A stretch of 64,000 nucleotides of DNA from NCBI GenBank assembly GCA_902506225.1, contig LR733345.1, positions 1,178,001 to 1,242,000 on the forward strand. The letters are read 5' to 3'. Source of the stretch: Faucicola sp902506225. GTDB taxonomy: Bacteria; Pseudomonadota; Gammaproteobacteria; Pseudomonadales; Moraxellaceae. The translations under genes were made by a program, and so were the position numbers. The notes under the pieces are model-generated. The model saw nothing but the letters and a program-made list of their open reading frames with translations. It was not told the origin of the DNA and searched no databases. Below are positions 43,865 through 52,957 of the stretch, one piece after another; positions within the stretch are counted from its first letter, which is position 1, and each line of letters starts with the position of its first letter.

Positions 43865-45364
43865 ATGTATAACAAAGATTTAGCTTGCTTGGCGCAAGCA
43901 AGTGTGATGGATAGCATTCATTGTAGTGTCAATCTTATCAGTTCACCTATGTGGGATTGGTTGGTGTGGATTCTGATTTGTATTGGTGTGTTTTTTACCG
44001 TCATGACAGGGTTTGTTCAATTTCGTTTATTTGGACATAGTGTCAAGAATTTGCTGGCTAGTCGAAGCACCGAACATCACGAGCATAGTGAGAGTATCTC
44101 GTCGTTTCAAGCGTTTATGACAGGGCTGGCGAGTCGTGTCGGTACAGGGAATATCGCAGGGGTTGCTATTGCCGTGAGTGTTGGTGGACCGGGTGCGGTA
44201 TTTTGGATGTGGTTTATTGCCTTGATTGGGATGGCATCGGCGTTTGCTGAGTCGTCACTGGCACAGTTATTTAAGGTGCGAGATGCCAATGGGCATTTTC
44301 GTGGTGGACCTGCTTACTATATCCGTCAGGGTTTAGGGCAAGGTTGGCTAGGTGTGGCGTTTGCAGTGAGTCTGATTTTGTGTTTTGGCTTAGTGTATAA
44401 CGCCATTCAAGCCAATACTATCGCCCAAGCCGTACAATCGGCGGTCGGTTGTACGGGCGATAATACCTGTGCTTCATGGGGAACGGGTAAACATGTGGTA
44501 GCGCTATTGTTGGTTATTATTTCTGCACCGATTATTTTTGGCGGCATCAAACGCGTTGCCACCATTTCAGAAATGCTAGTACCTGTGATGGCAGCGGTAT
44601 ATCTGCTGATGGCGTTGTATATTATTGTGACCAATATTACCATGATTCCGCAGGTATTTAATTTGATTTTGACCGATGCCTTTACTTTTAATGCGGCAGC
44701 CGGTGGGGCGCTAGGTGGTTTGGTGGCGCAGTCGATGATGCTTGGGATTAAGCGGGGTTTGTACTCTAACGAAGCAGGTCAAGGCTCTGCCCCCAATGCC
44801 GCTGCGGCTGCGGATGTACCTCACCCCGCCACACAAGGGCTGATTCAAAGTTTGGGCGTTTTTGTGGATACCATTATTGTCTGTTCTTGTACCGCGTTTA
44901 TTATTTTATTATCAAAACTACCCACCGCTGATTTGACAGGGATTCAATTGACCCAAGCGGCGTTAGAAAGTCATGTGGGTTCATGGGCGCAAATTTTCCT
45001 AGCGGTAGTGCTGTTTATGTTCGCTTTTTCGAGTATTATTGGCAACTACGCCTACGCCGAAACCAACGTGCAATATCTTAAGAATCATCCAATGATTTTA
45101 AATATATTCCGTATTTTAGTGCTTGCCTTTGTGTATTTTGGTTCTGTGGCTGAAGTGCCTATGGTGTGGGATATGGGGGATTTGATGATGGCGATTATGG
45201 CGTACATTAATCTTGTCAGTATCGTTCTGTTGTCAAAATATGTGTTTATTTTGGCAAAAGATTATTCCGCTCAAATCAAATCAGGTGTTAAGCATCCTGT
45301 TTTTAATATCAATAAATACCCCGCCATGAAAGCCAAAGTCACATCGGGAATTTGGGAAAAATAA
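43865..45364 (+). CDS. Alanine (or glycine):sodium symporter, AGCS family
   Basis: Inner-membrane transporter with about 10-11 helices. Family signatures: the SRVGTGNIAGVAIAVSVGGPGAVFWMW block, GGPAYYIRQGLG, and LGIKRGLYSNEAGQGSAPNAAAAA. ATG 43865 gives 499 residues; a longer frame from 43778 would start inside the preceding terminator and is rejected. An Lrp-family regulator gene lies convergently downstream, which would fit amino-acid control of uptake, but this is only context. Confidence 0.9.
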   Translation: MYNKDLACLAQASVMDSIHCSVNLISSPMWDWLVWILICIGVFFTVMTGFVQFRLFGHSVKNLLASRSTEHHEHSESISSFQAFMTGLASRVGTGNIAGVAIAVSVGGPGAVFWMWFIALIGMASAFAESSLAQLFKVRDANGHFRGGPAYYIRQGLGQGWLGVAFAVSLILCFGLVYNAIQANTIAQAVQSAVGCTGDNTCASWGTGKHVVALLLVIISAPIIFGGIKRVATISEMLVPVMAAVYLLMALYIIVTNITMIPQVFNLILTDAFTFNAAAGGALGGLVAQSMMLGIKRGLYSNEAGQGSAPNAAAAADVPHPATQGLIQSLGVFVDTIIVCSCTAFIILLSKLPTADLTGIQLTQAALESHVGSWAQIFLAVVLFMFAFSSIIGNYAYAETNVQYLKNHPMILNIFRILVLAFVYFGSVAEVPMVWDMGDLMMAIMAYINLVSIVLLSKYVFILAKDYSAQIKSGVKHPVFNINKYPAMKAKVTSGIWEK

Positions 45365-45377
45365 CGATTAGATAATA

Positions 45378-45408
45378 AAAAAAGCCGTTGGTTATCAATG
45401 GCTTTTTT
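45378..45408 (+). terminator. Symporter gene terminator
   Basis: AAAAAAGCC / GGCTTTTTT around a loop that itself can pair TTG with CAA. Confidence 0.75.
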
Positions 45409-45501
45409 ATTGTTTGGCTGGGTAACATAAGCGATACCAATAAATAGTGCATTTTTTTATAGGTTTTTAAAACAGGGTTTAGAACAGGCTTTAACACCCA
45501 A

Positions 45502-45960
45502 TCAGATGATTGATTTTTCAAACACTTGCCGTAATTCAAAACTGGTATGCACTTGTGCGATACCTTCAATACGGTTTAGACGATGCAATAAAAATTCTTC
45601 ATAATGCGCCATATCTTTGACCAAAGCTTTGATAAGATAGTCTTCACTGCGCCCTGTCACAATACTACAGCTGACCACTTCAGGAAATTCTCGTAGTTTT
45701 TTTTCAAAATTGCTAAAGCGTTCTGCCGTATGTTTATCCATGCTAATGGCAATATAGACTGACAGTTGATAACCTAATTTTCTAGGGTCGGTGGTGACAC
45801 TATAACCCGTGATCACACCGGCATCTTCTAATTGTTTGACTCGGCGTGCACAGGGGGTAGGACTTAAGTTTACGCTTTCTGCCAATTCAAGGTTACTCAT
45901 GCGCGCATTTTCTCGTAATAGCGCTAATATTTGTCTGTCTATTTTATCTAATGAAGTCAT
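45502..45960 (-). CDS. Lrp/AsnC-family transcriptional regulator
   Basis: 152 residues. The N-terminal helix-turn-helix (about 4-60) has LDKIDRQILALLRENARMSNLELAE and LSPTPCARRVKQLEDAGVI, typical Lrp. The C-terminal RAM ligand-binding domain contains VTGRSEDYLIKALVKDM. It diverges from leuA; a palindrome upstream (45988-46008) is a plausible binding site. Leucine- or alanine-responsive control of leuA and of the nearby symporter is reasonable but unproven. Confidence 0.93.
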   Translation of the reverse strand: MTSLDKIDRQILALLRENARMSNLELAESVNLSPTPCARRVKQLEDAGVITGYSVTTDPRKLGYQLSVYIAISMDKHTAERFSNFEKKLREFPEVVSCSIVTGRSEDYLIKALVKDMAHYEEFLLHRLNRIEGIAQVHTSFELRQVFEKSII

Positions 45961-45987
45961 GGTGAATTCGCAAATTTAGTGGTTTTG

Positions 45988-46008
45988 ACTACATAATATA
46001 ATTGTAGT
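45988..46008. promoter_or_regulatory. Palindrome in the lrp-leuA divergent region
   Basis: ACTACA-TAATATAAT-TGTAGT: perfect 6-bp arms around an AT spacer, 28 bases upstream of the lrp start. A related half-site (CAACTACAAA) follows near 46060. Size and AT-rich centre fit an Lrp-type operator. Confidence 0.5.
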
Positions 46009-46124
46009 AGCCAAAAATATCAAATCCTATGTGTTTTATAGCAAAATTTGGTTACTTCAACTACAAAAAAATGGGTATAATTTTATTATAGAATTTTAAG
46101 CAAAATTAAATGTGGAGCATTAGC

Positions 46125-47855
46125 ATGTCAATACAACCCAAAAATGCGGCTTTTAATCATAAAAAATACCAACCCTTTGCATTTGCACCAAAGATGACCC
46201 AGCGTACTTGGCCCGATAAAACCATCACTAAAGCGCCTATATGGACGTCGGTGGATTTGCGAGATGGTAACCAAGCCTTGATTGAGCCGATGAGCATTGA
46301 ACAAAAAATGCGCTTCTTTGATTTGTTGGTGCAAGTGGGTTTCAAAGAAATTGAGATTGGTTTTCCCTCAGCGGCGCAGGTTGAGTATGACTTTACCCGT
46401 AAATTAATCGAAGGCGGACACGTACCCGACGATGTGACCTTGCAAGTATTGGTGCAGGCACGCGAACATTTGATTCGCCGTACCTTTGAGTCGTTGAAGG
46501 GTGCCAAACGTGCCATCGTCCACGTGTATAACTCAACCTCAAAAGTGCAGCGCGAAAAAGTGTATCAAAAAGATTATGATGACATCATTGCCATTGCGGT
46601 TGAAGGCGCAACATTATTGCGTGAGTTGGCGAAAGAATATCCTGAAACTGAATGGATTTTTGAATATTCTCCTGAAAGTTTTTCACAAACCGAGGTCGAT
46701 TTTTCGGTCAAAATCTGTGATGAGGTGTGTAAAGTTTGGCGCCCGGACTTAGGTCAAAAAGTAATCTTTAACTTGCCATCAACCGTAGAGAGCTCAACGC
46801 CCAATATCTATGCCGATCAGATTGAATATTTTTGCCAAAACTTACCCATGCGTGAGCATGTGATTGTGAGTCTTCACACCCACAATGACCGTGGCTGTGC
46901 TGTGGCTGCCAGTGAGTTGGGTTTGATGGCAGGGGCTGACCGTATTGAAGGCACGCTTTTTGGCAATGGCGAGCGCACAGGCAACATGGACATCATGGTC
47001 ATGGCGATGAATATGTATAGCCAAGGCGTAGACCCACAGCTTGATTTTAGTAACATGAGCGAAATCGCCCAAGTGGTGAGTGAGTGCAATCAGTTACCGA
47101 TTCATCCCCGCCATCCTTATGTGGGCGAATTGGTATTTACCGCTTTTAGTGGCTCGCACCAAGATGCCATTAAAAAATCGCTAGATTATAACGAGCAAAA
47201 TGCCGAAACTACCCAAGGCTTATGGGATGTGGCGTACTTGCCGATTGACCCTGCTGATATCGGACGCGGCTATCAGGATGTCGTGCGTATCAATAGCCAG
47301 TCAGGTAAAGGCGGTGTTGCTTATATCTTGCAACGTGACTTTGGTTTTCATTTGCCGCGTTGGACGCAAATTGACTTTAGCCGTGTCATTCAGCAAGAAG
47401 CCGAAAGCCGCCAGACAGAGTTGACATCAGATGATGTTATTAGCGTGTTTGAAAACACTTATTTGAACCAATCTACTTTGGTGTTGCAAGATTATGAAAT
47501 CAAAAACACGGCGGGTGCAGTAAGCTTCAAAGGCTCTGTGCGCACGGGGGATGACATCATAGACGTCGTTGGTAATGGCAATGGTCCATTGTCTGCCTTT
47601 ATCAATGCCATCTCTGGCAAATTGAACAAAAATATCCACGTTATCAACTATGCAGAGCATGCGTTAACGGTTGAAAGTCAAAGCCCGCTCACCGAAAACA
47701 ACAGTGATGCCAATGCCGTTGCTTACTTACAGTTGAATATTGAAGGTGAGATTTATTCAGGTATCGGCACTTGCTCAAGCACCGTATCAGCGATGTTAAA
47801 AGCCGCCTTGTCTGCGTTGGCACAAGCGCAGATTGCCGATACTGAACATCATTAG
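46125..47855 (+). CDS. leuA: 2-isopropylmalate synthase, long form
   Basis: First committed step of leucine synthesis: acetyl-CoA plus 2-ketoisovalerate. 576 residues, the long class also found in actinobacteria rather than the ~520-residue E. coli type. The TIM-barrel shows WTSVDLRDGNQAL (catalytic Arg and metal Asp), EIGFPSA, SLHTHNDRGCAVAASELG and GNGERTGNMD. The C-terminal ~150 residues are the leucine-feedback domain. ATG 46125 follows GGAG by 7 bases; an ATG five codons earlier lacks a ribosome site. Confidence 0.95.
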   Translation: MSIQPKNAAFNHKKYQPFAFAPKMTQRTWPDKTITKAPIWTSVDLRDGNQALIEPMSIEQKMRFFDLLVQVGFKEIEIGFPSAAQVEYDFTRKLIEGGHVPDDVTLQVLVQAREHLIRRTFESLKGAKRAIVHVYNSTSKVQREKVYQKDYDDIIAIAVEGATLLRELAKEYPETEWIFEYSPESFSQTEVDFSVKICDEVCKVWRPDLGQKVIFNLPSTVESSTPNIYADQIEYFCQNLPMREHVIVSLHTHNDRGCAVAASELGLMAGADRIEGTLFGNGERTGNMDIMVMAMNMYSQGVDPQLDFSNMSEIAQVVSECNQLPIHPRHPYVGELVFTAFSGSHQDAIKKSLDYNEQNAETTQGLWDVAYLPIDPADIGRGYQDVVRINSQSGKGGVAYILQRDFGFHLPRWTQIDFSRVIQQEAESRQTELTSDDVISVFENTYLNQSTLVLQDYEIKNTAGAVSFKGSVRTGDDIIDVVGNGNGPLSAFINAISGKLNKNIHVINYAEHALTVESQSPLTENNSDANAVAYLQLNIEGEIYSGIGTCSSTVSAMLKAALSALAQAQIADTEHH

Positions 47856-47887
47856 TTAGCTTTTATAAAGCGCAAATTTATCCCCAA

Positions 47888-47912
47888 AAGAGCAATTGCC
47901 CTAGTTGCTCTT
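47888..47912 (+). terminator. leuA terminator
   Basis: AAGAGCAA / TTGCTCTT with a 9-base loop, followed by T6. Confidence 0.9.
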
Positions 47913-47921
47913 TTTTTTATC

Positions 47922-49138
47922 TGACCTTGCCGTAAAACCACCGACTTTAGGCGGTGGATATAAGGCAACTCATACACTATAACGCTTGCATAAATTTTGC
48001 TAAAATAATTTGCATGAAAACACTCAAGCTACGCATACGAGATAAACACACAGCAAAGCTTAACCGTCTAAGCGGTTTAGTGAATTTCGTATGGAACTAT
48101 GTGAATGACTTGAGTTACAAGCATCTGCAAAAGACTGGTAAATTCTTTTCAGCTTATGATTTGAACGAATACACCAAAGGTAGCGGTGAATTACTAGGCT
48201 TGCATAGTCAGACTATTCAGGCAATCAATGAAACCCATGCCAAAGCTAGAAAACAATTCAAAAAAGCTAAATTATCATGGCGAACCAACAACCCAAATTC
48301 AAAACGTAAATCATTAGGCTGGCTACCCTTTAAACAATCCGCCATCAAACACATTGCCACACACCAAATTGGTAAAAAAGGCTTAAAATCCACCTTACAG
48401 CTTAGTTTAGCCAAAGGACAAAAACTAGTCATTGACCTATGGGACAGCTACAACCTATCGCTTTACCAAATCAACACACTAGAAATCGTCCAAGACAGCC
48501 GTAACCGTTGGTATGCCTGTATCACAGTTAAAGGCTACCCCAAACAATCATGCGGTACAGGTAGTGTAGGTATTGACTTAGGACTTAAAGACAGTGCCAC
48601 AGCCTCAAATGGCAATAAATTACAAATCAAACAAACGCTCAACTATGCCAAAGATTTAGCCATTGCTCAACGAGCTAAAAACAAACAACGTGTCAAAGCA
48701 ATCCATGCCAAAATCAAGCATACACGCCAAGACTTAATCCATAAATTTACCACCCAATTAGTCAAAGACAATGCCCTAATCGTGGTCGGTGATATTCAGA
48801 GTAATCAATTTAATAGTAAAAAAGGCAAACTCGCCAAATCGGTTTACGATGCAGGTTGGTTTGAACTCAAGCGACAACTGACCTACAAATGCGAGAACGC
48901 AGGTTGCCGTTTTGAAATCGTGAATGAGAGATACACGACCCAGCGATGTTCGTGTTGCGGTGAAATCACCGCCAATAGTCCGAAAGGTAGAAAATCGCTT
49001 GGAATAAGAGAATGGATATGTGCTTCGTGTGGCACATGGCATGATAGAGATATCAATGCCAGTAAGAACATTCTTGCGGTCGGGCTTGACCGTCTTGTGG
49101 AAGGAATCCCCTTGCTTTAGCAAGGGGAGGAAGTCAAG
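47922..49138 (+). mobile_element. IS200/IS605-type tnpB element without tnpA
   Basis: A tnpB gene bracketed by hairpins: CCACCG / CGGTGG at 47938-47957 on the left and CCCCTTGC-TTTA-GCAAGGGG at 49108-49127 on the right, the latter overlapping the tnpB stop codon. No Y1 transposase gene is present, so mobilisation would need one in trans. Exact ends are estimates. Confidence 0.7.
48014..49120 (+). CDS. tnpB: TnpB-like RNA-guided nuclease homologue, altered RuvC-II
   Basis: 368 residues from ATG 48014 (start MKTLKLRI). The RuvC-I Asp is D188 in GIDLGLKD. At RuvC-II, the usual E-D-L is VVGDIQ: G259 replaces the glutamate. The zinc finger has two Cys pairs (CSCCG and CASCG), followed by RuvC-III HDRDINAS (D344, D346). 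A Glu in IVNERYTTQ shortly after RuvC-II might substitute. In TnpB systems the guide RNA comes from the gene's 3' end and right end, here about 48900-49140. Whether this protein still cuts DNA is uncertain. Confidence 0.88.
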   Translation: MKTLKLRIRDKHTAKLNRLSGLVNFVWNYVNDLSYKHLQKTGKFFSAYDLNEYTKGSGELLGLHSQTIQAINETHAKARKQFKKAKLSWRTNNPNSKRKSLGWLPFKQSAIKHIATHQIGKKGLKSTLQLSLAKGQKLVIDLWDSYNLSLYQINTLEIVQDSRNRWYACITVKGYPKQSCGTGSVGIDLGLKDSATASNGNKLQIKQTLNYAKDLAIAQRAKNKQRVKAIHAKIKHTRQDLIHKFTTQLVKDNALIVVGDIQSNQFNSKKGKLAKSVYDAGWFELKRQLTYKCENAGCRFEIVNERYTTQRCSCCGEITANSPKGRKSLGIREWICASCGTWHDRDINASKNILAVGLDRLVEGIPLL

Positions 49139-49182
49139 GTATGATAGAGGCACTTTAAATTTTACAGTAATAATAGAGTGGT

Positions 49183-49506
49183 ATGATGCATTGCGATATT
49201 TATAAATTTAGCAAAAAAGATGACCTGTATGTGTACATTGCTCGCCCAGATTATCCGAACGACACGGACGAGATTCGTGACTGGTTGTCAGTGTTGCCCA
49301 AAGATTTTCGTCAAGCGATTGGGCGCGAAACCTTTGTGATGCATTTGGATTTGGCAACTACGCCAAAGCTTGCACGAGTCAATAAAGCAGAAGTGTTAGA
49401 AAAACTGCAAAGTCAGGGGTATTTTGTGCAGATGCCGCCTGAGGATGTGCTGTTACGCCAAGCAAAATTGAATATGGCAGAAGCACAGCAGAACAAGTGG
49501 CAGTAG
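49183..49506 (+). CDS. YcgL-family protein
   Basis: 107 residues, a small conserved gammaproteobacterial protein with one YcgL domain: CDIYKFSKKDDLYVYI, PKDFRQAIG, LDLATTPKLARVNKAEVLEKLQSQGYFVQMPP. The molecular role is not established. GAGTGG precedes two adjacent ATG codons (49183 and 49186). It follows the tnpB element and precedes a membrane-protein gene by 66 bases in the same direction. Confidence 0.9.
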   Translation: MMHCDIYKFSKKDDLYVYIARPDYPNDTDEIRDWLSVLPKDFRQAIGRETFVMHLDLATTPKLARVNKAEVLEKLQSQGYFVQMPPEDVLLRQAKLNMAEAQQNKWQ

Positions 49507-49572
49507 CAAAATTTTAACCAAATGATTTGAATCATGCTAAAATAATCTATCTATTTTTGGTAAGGCAAAATT

Positions 49573-50028
49573 ATGTTTGCATTTTTATCGCTCGAGCAAA
49601 TCGGTAATGTGCTAGGCGAAATCATCATTTGGTGGGCGCAGCTGGTTCAAGGTGTGCCGCCAGACAAATTACCCCTATATGCCTATGTGGGATTTTCCAT
49701 TGTCGTATTACTGCTTTGGATTTTAGTGGTACGGATTTTGCCGAAAACAGTTGCAGGTTTGAGTTGGATTATTCTATTTGCTATTTTGCTCACGCCAACA
49801 ACTTCCCTTGGCACACCGCCTGACATCGCACCAGCGAGTATTTCAGTGGTTTATGGGATTTTAGTCAAAGAACCAGCAATTATCTTTAATGGGTTGCTAC
49901 CAATTATGGTTGTCATTACAGTGGGCTGTATTTTGGGTTTTATTTGGCAAATTCTTCGAATGGGCATCGACAAAACCAACAAAAAACCTGCGCTAGATAA
50001 CGCCAATATCAGCCAGCCTAGCCGCTAA
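49573..50028 (+). CDS. Small inner-membrane protein of unknown function
   Basis: 151 residues with three likely membrane helices (about 40-62, 66-82 and 105-128), an amphipathic N-terminus and a polar basic C-terminal tail. TAAGG lies before ATG 49573. I do not recognise the family. It precedes the MoxR/VWA pair by 133 bases; linkage to it is possible but not shown. Confidence 0.7.
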   Translation: MFAFLSLEQIGNVLGEIIIWWAQLVQGVPPDKLPLYAYVGFSIVVLLLWILVVRILPKTVAGLSWIILFAILLTPTTSLGTPPDIAPASISVVYGILVKEPAIIFNGLLPIMVVITVGCILGFIWQILRMGIDKTNKKPALDNANISQPSR

Positions 50029-50071
50029 GTTATGATGGTGATAAGCCAACAAGCTGTTACCGCTTAACTGT

Positions 50072-50109
50072 TTATAGCTTAACTTTCTACTTATAGCTTA
50101 ACTTTCGCT
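50072..50109. repeat. 19-bp tandem repeat upstream of moxR
   Basis: Two units beginning TTATAGCTTAACTTTC (50072-50090 and 50091-50109), nearly identical. They lie in the moxR leader or promoter region. Confidence 0.85.
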
Positions 50110-50161
50110 AAAACTTATGATAGTCTGAAACTCATTTTTGACGATTATCATAGGTTTTTTT

Positions 50162-51064
50162 ATGTCTGACCATCAGCCAAATGCTGCCATCCAAAATAGC
50201 GTTACCCAAAGCAGTTTTAAAAGTACCGATAGTTATATCGCTACCGACAGCCTAAAGCTTGCCGTCAATGCTGCGATTAAATTGCAAAAACCGTTACTTA
50301 TCAAAGGGGAACCTGGCACGGGTAAAACGCTACTGGCTGAAGAAGTGGCAAAAAGTTTAGGTATGCCACTTTTAACTTGGCACATCAAATCAACCACCAA
50401 AGCCGAACAAGGCTTGTATGAATACGATGCGGTATCACGCCTGCGGGATAGTCAATTGGGCGATGACCGCGTATATGATATTGCCAACTACATCAAGGCA
50501 GGCAAGCTATGGCAAGCATTTACCAGTCCTGAGCGTGTGGTACTGCTCATTGATGAGATTGATAAAGCAGATATTGAGTTCCCCAACGACTTGCTGCATG
50601 AGCTCGATAAAATGTCGTTTTATGTGTATGAAACTGGCGAAACGATTACCGCCGATCATCGTCCCGTCGTTATTATCACGTCAAACAATGAAAAAGAACT
50701 GCCTGATGCCTTCTTGCGTCGTTGCTTTTTCCATTATATTGATTTTCCTGACCAAGCAACCATGCGCGAAATTGTGGATGTGCATTTTCCCAATCTACAG
50801 GCAGACTTGGTGGATGAAGCGCTCAAGGTGTTCTACGGTCTGCGGGAAGTCAAAGGCTTAAAAAAACCGCCATCCACCTCTGAATTGGTAGATTGGATTA
50901 GTTTGCTGATGGCAGATGATTTGCAAGCGGGCAGTCAAAATGCGATTGAGCGGTTGAAAAATCCAAGCGATAGCTTACCGCCCATGGCGGGGGCGTTGCT
51001 CAAAAATGAAAATGACTTGAGTTTACTTGAACGTATGGGCTTTATGCTGCGTCGTAGTCGATAG
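50162..51064 (+). CDS. MoxR-type AAA+ ATPase
   Basis: 300 residues. Walker A is GEPGTGKTLLAEEVA near 49-60, Walker B LLIDEIDKAD, and the sensor region TSNNEKELPDAFLRRCFFHYI. MoxR ATPases work with von Willebrand A proteins as chaperones that mature metal enzymes or complexes; the CoxD/CoxE-like subgroup fits the neighbour. ATG 50162 is preferred to a start 24 bases upstream. The VWA gene begins 9 bases after the stop, so the two form an operon. Confidence 0.9.
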   Translation: MSDHQPNAAIQNSVTQSSFKSTDSYIATDSLKLAVNAAIKLQKPLLIKGEPGTGKTLLAEEVAKSLGMPLLTWHIKSTTKAEQGLYEYDAVSRLRDSQLGDDRVYDIANYIKAGKLWQAFTSPERVVLLIDEIDKADIEFPNDLLHELDKMSFYVYETGETITADHRPVVIITSNNEKELPDAFLRRCFFHYIDFPDQATMREIVDVHFPNLQADLVDEALKVFYGLREVKGLKKPPSTSELVDWISLLMADDLQAGSQNAIERLKNPSDSLPPMAGALLKNENDLSLLERMGFMLRRSR

Positions 51065-51073
51065 GGGATTGGT

Positions 51074-52261
51074 GTGTTTATCAATCTTTTTTATACCTTA
51101 CGCACCTATGGCGTGCCTGTGACCACCCGAGAACTGCTCGACTTACATGGGCTGCTCGAATCGGGTATCGTATTTGCCGACCGTGAACAATTCTACGAAT
51201 TAGTGCGCCTGTGTATGGTCAAAGACGAAAAATACTTTGATAAATTTGACCGTGCCATGGCAGATTATTTTGAAGGTATTGATACACTCGACATCGACGA
51301 GCTGATGGCAAAATTGGGTAATATCCCCAAAGAATGGCTGGAACTCAAACTTGACCCCAACAATCTTACCGAAGCCCAGCGGCGCCTACTCAAAAAATAT
51401 GGCTCGCTTGAAGCACTCATGCAAGCCCTAGAGGAACGCCTAAAAGAACAAAAAGAGCGACACCAAGGCGGTAACAAATGGGTTGGCACAGGCGGCTCAT
51501 CGCCATTTGGGGCGTATGGTGACCATCCTGAAGGCGTACGAGTAGGCGGTGAAAGCCGAAAACGCTCAGCGGTCAAGGTGTGGGAGCAGCGCAAATACCG
51601 CGATTTGGATACGGATAACCAGCTAGAAACCCGCTCCATGCAGATGGCACTGCGAAAACTGCGTAAATTCGCCCGTGATGGGGCGGCTGATGAGCTTGAT
51701 ATTGGCTCAACCATCAAGAAAACCGCGCAAAAAGGGATGCTCGATGTGCAGCTGCGTCCCGAACGCCGCAATCGTGTCAAAGTGCTCATGCTATTTGATA
51801 TCGGTGGTAGCATGGATAGCTATATCGAAGCCTGTGAGCGCTTATTTGCTGCCGCCAAAAACGAGTTTAAAACGCTTGAATTTTTTTATTTTCATAACTG
51901 CGTGTATGAATATGTTTGGACAGAAAATGCCCGCCGCAGCGCCAGTGCGATACCCACATTGGATGTGCTACACAAATACGGCAGTGATTATCGGGTGATT
52001 TTTGTCGGTGATGCGGCAATGTCGCCGTATGAGCTGTTATCTGTTGGCGGCAGCGTTGAGTATATGAGCCAAGATACGGGGCAGGCGTGGCTAAAACGTA
52101 TCACTGACCACTTTGATAAAGTCGCATGGCTCAACCCTGAAGCACCAAGCTACTGGCAATACACCCAGACCATCGGCTTAATCAAAGATATCATGCAAGG
52201 TCATATGTACCCGATGACCTTGCATGGTATTGAAGATATGACCAAGTATTTGGCGCGGTAG
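51074..52261 (+). CDS. VWA-domain protein, CoxE-like, partner of MoxR
   Basis: 395 residues from a GTG at 51074 after AGGGG. The N-terminal ~140 residues are helical and charged. The VWA domain begins near 235 with LMLFDIGGSMDSYIEA: the MIDAS motif normally DxSxS is DIGGS here. Further conserved parts are FYFHNCVYEYVW and VIFVGDAAMSPYEL. No signal peptide, so it is cytosolic. Together with MoxR it is expected to remodel or load a client complex; no client gene is adjacent. Confidence 0.88.
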   Translation: MFINLFYTLRTYGVPVTTRELLDLHGLLESGIVFADREQFYELVRLCMVKDEKYFDKFDRAMADYFEGIDTLDIDELMAKLGNIPKEWLELKLDPNNLTEAQRRLLKKYGSLEALMQALEERLKEQKERHQGGNKWVGTGGSSPFGAYGDHPEGVRVGGESRKRSAVKVWEQRKYRDLDTDNQLETRSMQMALRKLRKFARDGAADELDIGSTIKKTAQKGMLDVQLRPERRNRVKVLMLFDIGGSMDSYIEACERLFAAAKNEFKTLEFFYFHNCVYEYVWTENARRSASAIPTLDVLHKYGSDYRVIFVGDAAMSPYELLSVGGSVEYMSQDTGQAWLKRITDHFDKVAWLNPEAPSYWQYTQTIGLIKDIMQGHMYPMTLHGIEDMTKYLAR

Positions 52262-52280
52262 TATTGTTAAGGCAAATAAA

Positions 52281-52305
52281 AAAGCATGAATCAATTTCAT
52301 GCTTT
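52281..52305 (+). terminator. Terminator after the VWA gene
   Basis: AAAGCATGAA / TTCATGCTTT with a 5-base loop, then T4. Confidence 0.88.
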
Positions 52306-52320
52306 TTTTGTGCTGACAGG

Positions 52321-52371
52321 CTGCTAGTCACCTAAAAGCTGCTATTAAGCTAAAGCTGCTAGTCAACTAAC
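52321..52371. repeat. 17-18-bp imperfect tandem repeat downstream of rlpA
   Basis: Three units each starting CTGCTA (52321, 52339, 52356), with CTGCTAGTCA shared by the first and third. They sit directly at the rlpA stop codon. Confidence 0.7.
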
Positions 52372-52372
52372 A

Positions 52373-52957
52373 TTAGTTTGGACCGCCCACACGTTCAATA
52401 ACGACGGTGCCTGTGCCCGTGCTTGCTAAGCCAATTTGTTTGGCGGCGGCATACGATAAATCTAAGACGCGATGGCTTGAAAACGGACCGCGGTCATTGA
52501 CTTTTACTACAACGCTTTTGCCGTTTGATTTGTTGGTTACTTTGATATAACAGTTCATTGGCAATGAGCGATGCGCCGCAGTCAATGAATTGGCATCAAA
52601 AGTCTCACCGCTAGCAGTCTTACGACCTTGAAATTGACGACCATACCAAGAGGCGACACCCGTTTGGCTAAAGCGATTGACCGTATTGGATGCAACGGCA
52701 GAAAGACGCTCTAACACGTCTGCATCTTTGCTAGCTTGTGAAGTGTCTTGGCTGATAAGTTGGCTGTCTAAGGCAAGGTTACGAGATTGGCGGGCTGATT
52801 TGACTAAGTCTGATGCATTGTTGTGCTGGCGGGTTAACTCATTAAGTACGTGATCTAAATTGCTCGTGGCTGCTTGGGTAGTTGAGCTTATCGCCGTTAC
52901 GCCACAAAAGCAAAGTAACGTCGCTACATTAGCTAAATTCGATTGACGTTTTGACAT
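52373..52957 (-). CDS. rlpA: RlpA-type septal lytic transglycosylase, no SPOR domain
   Basis: 194 residues. A signal peptide-like N-terminus (SKRQSNLANVATLLCFCG...TTQAA) is followed by a helical linker, then a double-psi beta-barrel with GVASWYGRQFQGRKTASGE, AAHRSLPMNCYIKVTN, and the catalytic-region VVKVNDRGPFSSHRVLDLS. E. coli and Pseudomonas RlpA carry a C-terminal SPOR domain that binds denuded glycan; it is absent here. ATG 52957 follows AGAGG. It lies in the same direction as rodA but 434 bases downstream. Confidence 0.88.
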   Translation of the reverse strand: MSKRQSNLANVATLLCFCGVTAISSTTQAATSNLDHVLNELTRQHNNASDLVKSARQSRNLALDSQLISQDTSQASKDADVLERLSAVASNTVNRFSQTGVASWYGRQFQGRKTASGETFDANSLTAAHRSLPMNCYIKVTNKSNGKSVVVKVNDRGPFSSHRVLDLSYAAAKQIGLASTGTGTVVIERVGGPN

